Assembly: GCF_937875265.1 (NCBI RefSeq)
Contig: NZ_CALLXM010000050.1
Coordinates: 1 to 6,725 of the forward strand
Source: an uncultured Acetobacter sp.
GTDB lineage: Bacteria > Pseudomonadota > Alphaproteobacteria > Acetobacterales > Acetobacteraceae
Direction of reading: 5' to 3'
DNA: 6,725 bases
The notes beneath the pieces were generated by a model. That model ran no database searches and had not been told where the DNA came from. It saw only the letters and a program-made list of their open reading frames with translations. This document shows positions 1 through 6,670 of the stretch, in pieces. A program made the translations under genes and the position numbers. The stretch's first letter is position 1. Each line of letters starts with the position of its first letter.

Positions 1-2211
1 CCGGTGGCGTTGCATGCGGGCGGCGGGCTGTTGCGGCCGCAGGATGAGCCGAAGGCCGTGAGCGTTGTGGGGTCGGACTTTATTGCACGGCAGGCACCAT
101 CCGCCACGGCGTTTGATCTGGTGGCCCTGCTGCCCGGAGCCAATGTGGCGTCCTCTGACCCACTGGGCTTTTCTCCGCAGACCAATATTTCCGTACGCGG
201 TTTGAATGGGGATGCCATTGGCTATGTCATGGAAGGCATGCCCCTGAACGACATTGCCTATTACACCGGCTATCCCAGCCAGTTTGCTGATAGCGAGAAT
301 TATGACAGCATTTCTCTCCAGCAAGGGGCGGCGGATCTGGACAGCCCGGTTCTGAATGCTGCGGGCGGCCTGATGAGCCTGCGCCTGCGCACCCCGGCGG
401 AAAAAGCCGGAGGGACGGTGAACATTTCCTACGGTTCTTATAATACCAACCGCGAATTTATCCGGCTGGATAGCGGCGAGATTGGCAAAACCGGGGTACG
501 GGGCTTTGTGTCCTACTCGCATGGGGCGACCGATAACTGGCGCGGGCCGGGGCGCGATGTGCGCCAGCATGTGGACTTCAAGCTGCAAAAAGACTGGGGG
601 CATGGCAACACGGCCTCCCTGCTTGGGTCATGGAATCAGGCAATAGACAGCTATTATCCTCAGGTTTCCAAACAAGCCTGGGCGCAGGATGGCATCCACG
701 GCGCGAATAATCTGGCCAAGCAGTATAGTGTAGGGAATGAGGCAGCAGGCACGGATTACTGGCGGCTGTATCGGCAGCCCGAACGGACCCTGTATCTGGC
801 CGCACCCGTACAACTGCACATGGCGCATGGCCTGACGCTGAAGGCCACGCCCTACGCGCAGGGGGCTTACGGAAACGCGCCCGGTGGTACGCAAATCCCG
901 ACATCGGGCCTGTATAACGGCACGCAGCCTCTGGCGGATGAACTGACGCTGCCCAGCACGCAGGAGGGCTGGGCCACCGTGCGGGCAGACTACACACAGC
1001 GCAGCTATCGTTCCGGCTTTACCACCGCAATGGAGTGGAAGCGCGGCGTGAATGATCTGGTTCTGGGCTACTGGTATGATTATTCCGATGATACGGAAAA
1101 GCAGCAGTTCACCGCTGTTTCAGATGGCGGATATGCGTCCAATATCTGGGGCAATGGCGGGGATAGTGGTATTCACCTCTCCGATGGGTCTTTGCTGCTG
1201 GGCACCAATAATCACACCGTTACCCAGACCAATGCGTTATTTCTGGGGGATCGGCTTTCCCTGCTGCATGACCGGCTTTTGCTGACGGCAGGCTTCAAGG
1301 AAGTGATGATGACGCGCACCGGCACCAACGCCATGCCCGGTGCAGCATACCATGCCAATACCAACAGTGCGGTGCCGCTGCCGCGTCTGGCGGCACGGTT
1401 CCAGATCACGCCGCATCATCAGGTGTTTTTTAGTGCCACCACCAACTTCCGCACACCTGCGGAAACCGCGCTGTATGATGTGTTTGACCCCACATCCGGC
1501 CAGACGGAAAGCAAGGGCACCACACACGTTAAAAACGAATATTCCATCTCGGAAGAGCTGGGCTATCGGTATGCGGATGACAGGTTTGTAGGCAGCGTCA
1601 CGCTGTTCAACTACAATTTTACAAACAGGCAGGTGGCCACACTGATTTCAGAAAACGGGTCCTTCGTGCAGTCTACCCTGAACGCAGGCGGGCAGACCAG
1701 CCGGGGTGTGGATGTGGAATTCGGGCTGCGGCCCTGGCACCACTTCAGCCCGTATGTGTCGGGCGAGTATCTGCACGCCACCATTGATAATGACATTGCC
1801 GCCAACGGAGACCTTCTGCCCACACGCGGCAAAACCGCCGTGCGCAGCCCGACACTTCAGGCCGCTGCGGGCCTGACATATGATGACGGGCACTTTTTTG
1901 GCATGGCAACGCTCAAATATACTGGCCACCAATATGCCACGTTCATGAATGATGAACGGATGTCCGATCATGTGACGGGCAATCTGGCCGTCGGCTACCG
2001 GCTTTCTGATGTGGCCATGCTCCACAAACCGGAATTCCGTATGAACTTTATCAATATCAGTAACCAGCATTATCTGTCCGGCGTGGCAGACCCGACGCTG
2101 AACGCGAAGGACACCACAGGCCGCTACGGCACAACCATCGCTGGCAGTGCGCCGGATTATTACGTGGGCGGAGGGTTTGCAGCCCTGTTTACCGCCTCAA
2201 CCGGGTTTTGA
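1..2211 (+). CDS. TonB-dependent outer-membrane receptor, 5'-truncated
   Basis: This is a TonB-dependent receptor, a 22-strand outer-membrane barrel with an internal plug that imports a scarce ligand using TonB/ExbBD energy. The reading frame is open from base 1, and the signal peptide and TonB box lie off the left edge, so the GTG at base 4 should not be taken as the true start. The plug runs from about base 46 to 390. It shows EPKAVSVVGSDFI, then LVALLPGANV, ISVRGLNG near base 187 and YVMEGMPLND. The plug ends in AAGGLMSLRLRTP rather than the usual GGVVNIITK-like segment. The rest is aromatic-rich alternating barrel sequence with a typical late segment (FFSATTNFRTPAETALYD), and the protein ends in Phe, the usual BAM recognition residue. 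The visible protein contains no cysteine, unlike the second receptor here. It lies directly before a kinase and a PnuC transporter, which suggests a vitamin such as thiamine as ligand rather than an iron chelate. Receptor family is certain; substrate is inferred. Confidence 0.93.
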   Translation, partial: PVALHAGGGLLRPQDEPKAVSVVGSDFIARQAPSATAFDLVALLPGANVASSDPLGFSPQTNISVRGLNGDAIGYVMEGMPLNDIAYYTGYPSQFADSENYDSISLQQGAADLDSPVLNAAGGLMSLRLRTPAEKAGGTVNISYGSYNTNREFIRLDSGEIGKTGVRGFVSYSHGATDNWRGPGRDVRQHVDFKLQKDWGHGNTASLLGSWNQAIDSYYPQVSKQAWAQDGIHGANNLAKQYSVGNEAAGTDYWRLYRQPERTLYLAAPVQLHMAHGLTLKATPYAQGAYGNAPGGTQIPTSGLYNGTQPLADELTLPSTQEGWATVRADYTQRSYRSGFTTAMEWKRGVNDLVLGYWYDYSDDTEKQQFTAVSDGGYASNIWGNGGDSGIHLSDGSLLLGTNNHTVTQTNALFLGDRLSLLHDRLLLTAGFKEVMMTRTGTNAMPGAAYHANTNSAVPLPRLAARFQITPHHQVFFSATTNFRTPAETALYDVFDPTSGQTESKGTTHVKNEYSISEELGYRYADDRFVGSVTLFNYNFTNRQVATLISENGSFVQSTLNAGGQTSRGVDVEFGLRPWHHFSPYVSGEYLHATIDNDIAANGDLLPTRGKTAVRSPTLQAAAGLTYDDGHFFGMATLKYTGHQYATFMNDERMSDHVTGNLAVGYRLSDVAMLHKPEFRMNFINISNQHYLSGVADPTLNAKDTTGRYGTTIAGSAPDYYVGGGFAALFTASTGF

Positions 2212-2216
2212 GCGGC

Positions 2217-3371
2217 ATGCCCGGCCAGTTTGGGGTGCATGGCGTGCAGGATAAGCGCGACTGGCCCCCGTTGACCGATGCGGAAGTGGCGTCCGTTCTG
2301 GCGCATTATCCGACTCTGCCACCTGTTACCGCCATTCTCTGGCACAGCATGCGGCCTTTTTCCGCCGCGGGGATTGTGCTGCTGAAAGGCGTTGGCCCCA
2401 AAACGGTTGTGGTTAAACGGCACCACGCGCATCTGCGCACGCTGGCAGCGCTGGAGGTGGAGCACGCCTTCATGCAGCATCTGCGCGAGCGGGATATTCC
2501 GGTCAGCACGGTGCTGAGCACCGGCAGCGGGGCCACCGCAGTTGCGCAGGATACGTGGACCTATGAGGTCTTTCTGCCCGCACAGGGGCAGGATGTGTAT
2601 CGGGACACCATGTCCTGGCAGCCTTATCAGTCAGCAGATCACGCAAAAACTGCGGGGGCGGAACTGGCGCGCCTGCATAAAGCAGCGGAAGGGTTTGCCG
2701 CCCCTGCACGGGGTGAGGCCTGCCCGCTGGTCTCCAGCATGGTGGCGGTGGGGCAGGTGGATCTTTTGCCAGCATTGCGGGCATGGGTGGCGCGTCAGCC
2801 GGGGCTGGCCTCGCAGCTTGCTGGCCGCCCGTGGGAGCAGGATGTGCAAACGGTGCTGGAACCGTTCCACGCTAAACTGCGCCCGCTGCTGCCCGACATA
2901 AAGCCGTGCTGGGGGCATGGGGACTGGCACGGGTCCAACCTGCTCTGGGCCGCGGGGTATGAGGCCGCCATTACCAGTATTCTGGATTTTGGCATGGCAG
3001 ACCGCACCTGCGCGGTGTTTGATCTGGCCGTCGCTCTGGAACGCAGTGGTGTGAAGTGGCTGGAACTGCCAGCCTCCGGTGTGGTGGTGTATCGGCAGAT
3101 GGAAGCACTGCTGCAAGGCTACCAGAGTGTGCGGCCGCTGAGTGAGGCGGAACGGACCTTGCTGGTCGCTATTTTACCACTGGTGCACGTGGAGTTTGCG
3201 TTTTCGGAAGTCGCATATTTCGGCACGTTGCTGAAAGACGCCGCCTCGGCTGAGGTAGCGTATACGGACTATCTGCTAGGCCATGCGCGATGGTTTACTT
3301 CGCGTGAAGGGCGGGGCCTGCTGGACTGGCTCCCCACTGAACTTGCGCGTGTTCCGGCTGCCAGCCCATGA
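2217..3371 (+). CDS. APH/choline-kinase-fold phosphotransferase, putative vitamin (thiamine-type) kinase
   Basis: This is a soluble cytoplasmic kinase of the aminoglycoside phosphotransferase (APH) family, 384 residues from ATG 2217. The N-lobe has the ATP-binding lysine in VVVKR (Lys67) followed by a conserved acidic helix (LEVEH, Glu80/Glu82). The C-lobe has the catalytic loop HGDWHGSN (His234, Asp236, Asn241) and the metal-binding LDFGMAD (Asp257), all intact. ATG 2217 is preferred over an in-frame TTG at 2208 that overlaps the receptor stop as TTGA. Neither has a strong Shine-Dalgarno, so the start is uncertain by three codons. The gene sits between a TonB-dependent receptor and a PnuC-family carrier and overlaps the latter by ATGA. 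Such carriers are facilitators that need the substrate phosphorylated inside the cell. The fold includes thiamine kinase ThiK, as well as choline, methylthioribose and homoserine kinases and antibiotic kinases. Thiamine or a related vitamin is therefore the best guess, inferred from context. An antibiotic-resistance role is unlikely. Confidence 0.85.
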   Translation: MPGQFGVHGVQDKRDWPPLTDAEVASVLAHYPTLPPVTAILWHSMRPFSAAGIVLLKGVGPKTVVVKRHHAHLRTLAALEVEHAFMQHLRERDIPVSTVLSTGSGATAVAQDTWTYEVFLPAQGQDVYRDTMSWQPYQSADHAKTAGAELARLHKAAEGFAAPARGEACPLVSSMVAVGQVDLLPALRAWVARQPGLASQLAGRPWEQDVQTVLEPFHAKLRPLLPDIKPCWGHGDWHGSNLLWAAGYEAAITSILDFGMADRTCAVFDLAVALERSGVKWLELPASGVVVYRQMEALLQGYQSVRPLSEAERTLLVAILPLVHVEFAFSEVAYFGTLLKDAASAEVAYTDYLLGHARWFTSREGRGLLDWLPTELARVPAASP

Positions 3372-3964
3372 GCCTGCTTGAACTCCTCGCGGTGCTGTTC
3401 AGCGCTGCGGGGGTGTGGCTGACGGGCCGGAGGGCCGTGCTGTGCTGGCCGGTTATGCTGGTGGCATCCGTGCTGTATGGCGCGGTGTTTTTACGGGCGC
3501 ATCTGTATGCAGATACGGCGTTGCAGGGCGTGTTTGCGGCTCTCTCGGTTTATGGCTGGTGGGGCTGGCTGCGCGGTGTGCAGGATGCTGGCGCGGTGCA
3601 GGTGGTTCGCCCCCCGCGCGGTGTGCTGGTGCGCGGTGTGTTGCTAAGCGGCGTTGTGGGCGTGTTGCTGGGCGCTGGCCTGCAGGAATGGACGGATGAC
3701 CCCAACCCGCTGCTGGATGCAGTGCTGAGCGTGTTCAGTATTCTAGGGCAGGTGTGGATGGCCCGGCGCTATCTGGCCTGCTGGCTGATCTGGCTGGGGG
3801 TGGATGTGCTCTATACCGGCCTGTTTCTGGTGCGCGAACTCTACCTTACGGCGGGGCTGTATGCCGTTTTTGTGGCGCTGGCCGCGTTTGGCTGGATGCA
3901 GTGGCAGGCGGTGCAGCCAGAGCGACTTGCCCAGAAAGCCCCTGATACGATCAACGAGGTCTGA
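3368..3964 (+). CDS. PnuC-family vitamin transporter (PnuC/PnuT type)
   Basis: This is an inner-membrane facilitator of the PnuC family, whose members carry nicotinamide riboside (PnuC), thiamine (PnuT) or riboflavin (PnuX). The protein has 198 residues, with about seven hydrophobic helices near residues 3-19, 23-42, 50-68, 86-105, 115-132, 136-155 and 159-179. Family hallmarks are visible: an aromatic YGWWGW (62-67) ending helix 3, the later GQVWMARR (127-134), then CWLIWLGVDVLY (138-149) and the FGWMQW end (174-179). This gives the internal two-fold 3+1+3 layout known for the family. The start ATG overlaps the kinase stop as ATGA and has no clear Shine-Dalgarno, so translation is probably coupled to the kinase. 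Family members move substrate down its gradient and depend on phosphorylation inside the cell for accumulation, which matches the kinase next door. Whether the substrate is thiamine or nicotinamide riboside cannot be read from sequence alone, so no gene symbol is given. Confidence 0.9.
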   Translation: MSLLELLAVLFSAAGVWLTGRRAVLCWPVMLVASVLYGAVFLRAHLYADTALQGVFAALSVYGWWGWLRGVQDAGAVQVVRPPRGVLVRGVLLSGVVGVLLGAGLQEWTDDPNPLLDAVLSVFSILGQVWMARRYLACWLIWLGVDVLYTGLFLVRELYLTAGLYAVFVALAAFGWMQWQAVQPERLAQKAPDTINEV

Positions 3965-3978
3965 AAACCGTTCAGTGT

Positions 3979-4009
3979 TCTGAGATGTGGCAGAAAACCC
4001 CCACTCAGA
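3979..4009 (+). terminator. Imperfect hairpin after the transporter gene, possible terminator
   Basis: TCTGAG (3979-3984) pairs with CTCAGA (4004-4009). TGG (3988-3990) can extend the stem with CCA (4001-4003) across a small bulge, leaving an A-rich loop. It begins 15 bases after the transporter stop and lies before the next promoter, where a terminator would be expected. It has no direct U-run; the nearest T-rich stretch starts about 10 bases later. The call is weak. Confidence 0.25.
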
Positions 4010-4028
4010 GGAAAGCTGTTTGTTCTAC

Positions 4029-4057
4029 TTGACAATAATTCTCATTATCACGTAAGC
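4029..4057 (+). promoter_or_regulatory. Candidate sigma-70 promoter of the siderophore-receptor operon
   Basis: A perfect -35 hexamer TTGACA lies at 4029-4034. The hexamer at the ideal 17-base spacing, GTAAGC (4052-4057), is a poor -10, so the exact promoter is unsure. CATTAT (4043-4048) with an upstream TTGTTC (4020-4025) is another possible pair. Either reading is covered by the Fur box, so repression by Fur would work in both cases. Confidence 0.45.
4030..4050 (+). promoter_or_regulatory. Fur box (iron-responsive operator) of the siderophore-receptor operon
   Basis: The 19 bases at 4031-4049 match the classic Fur consensus (GATAATGATAATCATTATC) at 15 positions. Read as 7-1-7 units (TGATAAT-N-ATTATCA), two overlapping sites offset by six bases are present: 4030-4044 with 12 of 14 matches and 4036-4050 with 11 of 14. 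This is the arrangement expected for two Fur dimers. It overlaps a perfect TTGACA, so bound Fur would block the promoter when iron is plentiful. It lies about 50 bases before a siderophore receptor gene, which fits the role. Confidence 0.85.
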
Positions 4058-4088
4058 GGCGCATATCGGTAACGTATGTGTGGGTAAC

Positions 4089-4092
4089 AAGG
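4089..4092 (+). promoter_or_regulatory. Ribosome binding site deciding the siderophore receptor start
   Basis: AAGG lies five bases before ATG 4098. An in-frame GTG at 4080 lacks such a site and would add six residues in front of a well-formed signal peptide. This favours ATG 4098. Confidence 0.6.
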
Positions 4093-4097
4093 TAGCT

Positions 4098-6380
4098 ATG
4101 AGAATTTCGCGCTCTGTGAAGGGTGTACTCCCGGTGCTTTTGCTGGCGGGGGTCGCTACATCGTCGGGCGCAGTAGCGGAAACGCTGCCTGTGTCGGAAA
4201 CGCCGTCCGATACGGAAAAAACGGCTGAAAAGACCAAAACCCGTAAGGCTGAAGCAAAGCCGGAGGTGGTGATTGTCACCGCCACGGGCCGTTCCAGTGC
4301 CTCAGCATCCACCAAAACCCGCACACCGATTATTGAATCCCCTCAGACAATTTCCATTGTCAGCCGGGAAGAAATGGAATTGCGGGCCTCCCCCACAGTG
4401 GCCGATGCTCTGTCCTACACAGCCGGTGTGCAGGCCGAACCGTCCGGAATTGACAGCCGTGTTGATGAAGTGTCCGTGCGTGGCTTTGGCGCAGGCGGAT
4501 TTTCCTCCAACAACAACTTTGTGGATGGCCTGCGCCTGCCTTCAGGCGGGCAATGGACCCGGACCTCGTTTGACCCGTTTGCGCTGGAACAGATTGAGGT
4601 GCTCAAAGGCCCCTCTGGCGCGCTGTATGGCCAGACGGCACCGGGCGGGGTGGTCAATCTTGTGACAAAACGCCCCACCGCCAAGAGTGAGGGCGAGTTC
4701 TTCCTGCAAGGCTCCGGTTTTACCAACCTCAATAACGGGCAGGGGCAGGGTTCGGGCGACGTTTCAGGTAAGCTGAACAAGAGCGGCACGGTTATGGGCC
4801 GCGTGGTGGCATTGGCGCGGTATGGCGGCACGCAGGTGAACAGCGTGAATACCGGGCGCTATTACATCTCTCCCAGCCTGACATGGCAGCCTACGGTCAA
4901 CACAAAATGGACGCTGCTGGCCCAGTATCAGCGGGATCAGGGTGGGTCCACCTTCCAGTTTCTGCCAGCCACCGGCACGCTGTATCCGTCTCATGGCCGC
5001 TATATCAAGAACGATGCGAATATTGGTGAACCGAAGTGGGATACGTTTGACCGCAATCAGGCGCTGATCGGCTCCTTCCTGGAGCATAAGTTCAGCAAGT
5101 ATCTGACGGTGCGGAACAACACCCGTTACACCTATCTGGACACGCTCTACCGCGCCACCGTGCTTTCAGGCGATACGCTGGCTAAATGCCCTGCCACCAT
5201 ACCGGGTTGTGTGGCGGGTGAGACCGTGAACCGCCGTGCCGTGGAAGGCCGTGGGCGCTCACAGGGTGTGGCAACGGATACGCAGATTGAAGGCCATGTG
5301 ATGACAGGCCCGGTCAGGCATCTGCTTCTTGCAGGTACAGACTACTTTTATACCGACTGGAACCATGACCGCGATCTGGTTAACTCCTCCCTTGTGCTGC
5401 CTGTTCTGAATATTTTTGACCCGCAGGCCCGTGGGTCAGCAGGGTATGGAAACGCGCTTTCTCCGCAGGTTTATACCTCCACGGAAAGCCGCCAGAATGG
5501 CATCTATTTTCAGGATCAGCTCAAGTTTGACCGCCTGCGCGTCACCCTTGGCGGGCGGCAGGACTGGGCGCGGGATGATACGCTGAACATCCTGAACAAA
5601 AAACGCTATGTGACAAAATCCAACGCGTTCACATGGCGCGCAGGGGCTGTGTATCTGTTTGATAACGGGCTGGCCCCGTATTTCAGTTACGCGCAGTCCT
5701 TCCAGCCGCAGGTGTCTGACCCTTCCAGCGCGCGGGACGGTACACCGTTCAAACCCACCAAGGGTGACCAGTATGAGGCCGGGCTGCGCTACCAGTACGG
5801 CAAAAGCATCTATATTACCTTTGGCGGTTACCAGATTACCCAGACCAACATGACCACGCCGGACCCGGACGGCACACTATGCGGCACCAGCACCTGCCTT
5901 GTGCAGACAGGTAAAGGCCGGGTGCGCGGGCTGGAACTGGAAGGGCGCGCAAACCTTGTGTGGGATACATCTGTTATCTTCACCGGCACGCGCAGTGATG
6001 CCAAAATTACCCGCTCCAACTATGGGGCACAGGTGGGCAATTATCTGCCGCAGGCTCCTAAATGGATGGCCTCCCTGTTTGTGGATAAGCGCTTCCGTTC
6101 CGGTGTGTTGCAGGGGGTAGGGGCTGGCGGCGGTGTGCGCTATACAGGCCACAGCTATGGTGATACCGCCAATACGCTTTCCATCCCCGGCTATACGGTG
6201 TTTGACATGTTCCTGCGGTATGATTTTGCGGCGGCCCGCCCCCAGTGGAAGGGGCTGACCTTCTCTGTCAACATGCGTAATATTGCCAATAAACGCTTTG
6301 TATCCACCTGCACGGCGGTATCCGCCTGCTATTACGGGCAGGGGCGGAGTGTTATCGGGCGTCTGGAATATCGCTGGTGA
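4098..6380 (+). CDS. TonB-dependent siderophore receptor (FhuA/FoxA type)
   Basis: This complete 760-residue outer-membrane receptor probably takes up ferric siderophore, with hydroxamates likely. A Sec signal peptide covers residues 1-27: Arg/Lys-containing start, hydrophobic VLPVLLLAGVA, and cleavage after AVA. A charged Thr/Lys-rich linker leads to a TonB box, EVVIVTA (56-62). The plug shows SPQTISIVSREEME (81-94), VADALSYTAGV, VSVRGFG, LEQIEVLKGPSG and LYGQTAPGGVVNLVTKRPT (176-194), typical of siderophore receptors. A barrel follows, and the protein ends in aromatic Trp (RLEYRW). Three close Cys pairs lie in likely external loops: Cys364/371, Cys595/600 and Cys738/744. The last (C-x5-C before YYG, close to the C-terminus) resembles the C-terminal disulfide of FhuA. 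ATG 4098 is preferred over GTG 4080 because of the Shine-Dalgarno AAGG. The upstream Fur box predicts induction under iron limitation. The stop overlaps the next start as GTGA. The exact siderophore cannot be assigned. Confidence 0.95.
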   Translation: MRISRSVKGVLPVLLLAGVATSSGAVAETLPVSETPSDTEKTAEKTKTRKAEAKPEVVIVTATGRSSASASTKTRTPIIESPQTISIVSREEMELRASPTVADALSYTAGVQAEPSGIDSRVDEVSVRGFGAGGFSSNNNFVDGLRLPSGGQWTRTSFDPFALEQIEVLKGPSGALYGQTAPGGVVNLVTKRPTAKSEGEFFLQGSGFTNLNNGQGQGSGDVSGKLNKSGTVMGRVVALARYGGTQVNSVNTGRYYISPSLTWQPTVNTKWTLLAQYQRDQGGSTFQFLPATGTLYPSHGRYIKNDANIGEPKWDTFDRNQALIGSFLEHKFSKYLTVRNNTRYTYLDTLYRATVLSGDTLAKCPATIPGCVAGETVNRRAVEGRGRSQGVATDTQIEGHVMTGPVRHLLLAGTDYFYTDWNHDRDLVNSSLVLPVLNIFDPQARGSAGYGNALSPQVYTSTESRQNGIYFQDQLKFDRLRVTLGGRQDWARDDTLNILNKKRYVTKSNAFTWRAGAVYLFDNGLAPYFSYAQSFQPQVSDPSSARDGTPFKPTKGDQYEAGLRYQYGKSIYITFGGYQITQTNMTTPDPDGTLCGTSTCLVQTGKGRVRGLELEGRANLVWDTSVIFTGTRSDAKITRSNYGAQVGNYLPQAPKWMASLFVDKRFRSGVLQGVGAGGGVRYTGHSYGDTANTLSIPGYTVFDMFLRYDFAAARPQWKGLTFSVNMRNIANKRFVSTCTAVSACYYGQGRSVIGRLEYRW

Positions 6381-6670
6381 TTTCTGTTCTTTTCAGTTCG
6401 GCTCTCTGCTCTCTGGCAGTGGTGTGCAGCATGGCGGCGGGGGTAAGTGCTTATCTGGCGGCCCCGCGCCAGTTGCTGTTGCGTAAGGCTGTGCCTGTAG
6501 GGGCAGGGCTTGGTCTGGCGGCAGTTCTGGCCGGAGTGGCTCTGGGGCTGTTCTGCCAGGTCGTGGGGGCATTTACCGCCGTATTTTCTCTGGCGGTGGT
6601 ATTGATGAGTGTCTGGTCCCTGCTGCCTTTATGTGTGGCACTTGCGCGCTGGGGGCAGGAGCCATCATGA
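6377..6670 (+). CDS. Small three-helix inner-membrane protein of the siderophore operon
   Basis: This is a 97-residue hydrophobic protein with about three membrane helices near residues 3-28, 39-60 and 63-88, joined by a short basic segment (APRQLLLRK, 29-37). The start is GTG 6377, overlapping the receptor stop as GTGA, with GGA at 6365-6367 as a weak Shine-Dalgarno. A later in-frame ATG at 6431 would remove most of helix 1, so the GTG is preferred. No catalytic motif is visible. In many proteobacteria a small membrane protein of about this size (families such as DUF3325 or DUF3649) follows a siderophore receptor and accompanies a PepSY-type membrane protein. Size, topology and position fit that group, but I cannot assign the family from sequence alone. 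A role in siderophore handling or iron release at the inner membrane is inferred from context only. Confidence 0.75.
   Translation: MISVLFSSALCSLAVVCSMAAGVSAYLAAPRQLLLRKAVPVGAGLGLAAVLAGVALGLFCQVVGAFTAVFSLAVVLMSVWSLLPLCVALARWGQEPS
6657..6661 (+). promoter_or_regulatory. Strong Shine-Dalgarno for the final, cut-off gene
   Basis: AGGAG lies five bases before ATG 6667, inside the end of the preceding small membrane protein gene. It is the best ribosome site in the window and confirms that the ATG, which overlaps the previous stop as ATGA, is a real gene start. Confidence 0.75.

Noticed and set aside
1648..2070. Antisense open frame (140 codons) opposite the first receptor
   Set aside because: No ribosome site or recognisable family, and it is fully covered by a clear barrel-coding frame; same reasoning applies to 578-997 on the minus strand.
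2631..3116. Long antisense open frame (161 codons) opposite the kinase gene
   Set aside because: It lies entirely opposite a gene with intact catalytic motifs. Its translation is rich in Pro, Arg, Cys and His with no recognisable domain, as expected for a shadow frame in GC-rich DNA.
3571..3640. Three copies of the 10-mer GCGCGGTGTG within 70 bases in the transporter gene
   Set aside because: All three are in the same frame and encode Arg-Gly-Val in a loop and the start of the next helix. Codon reuse in a GC-rich gene explains them better than a regulatory repeat.
3965..4097. Possible riboswitch (TPP or other) in the intergenic gap
   Set aside because: The gap is only 133 bases, much of it taken by the hairpin and the Fur box/promoter. 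I saw no conserved TPP-type core, and the downstream gene is a siderophore receptor.
1..6380. The two TonB-dependent receptors as a duplicated pair
   Set aside because: They differ in plug end sequence, cysteine content and C-terminal residues and show no obvious stretches of shared sequence beyond general family motifs.
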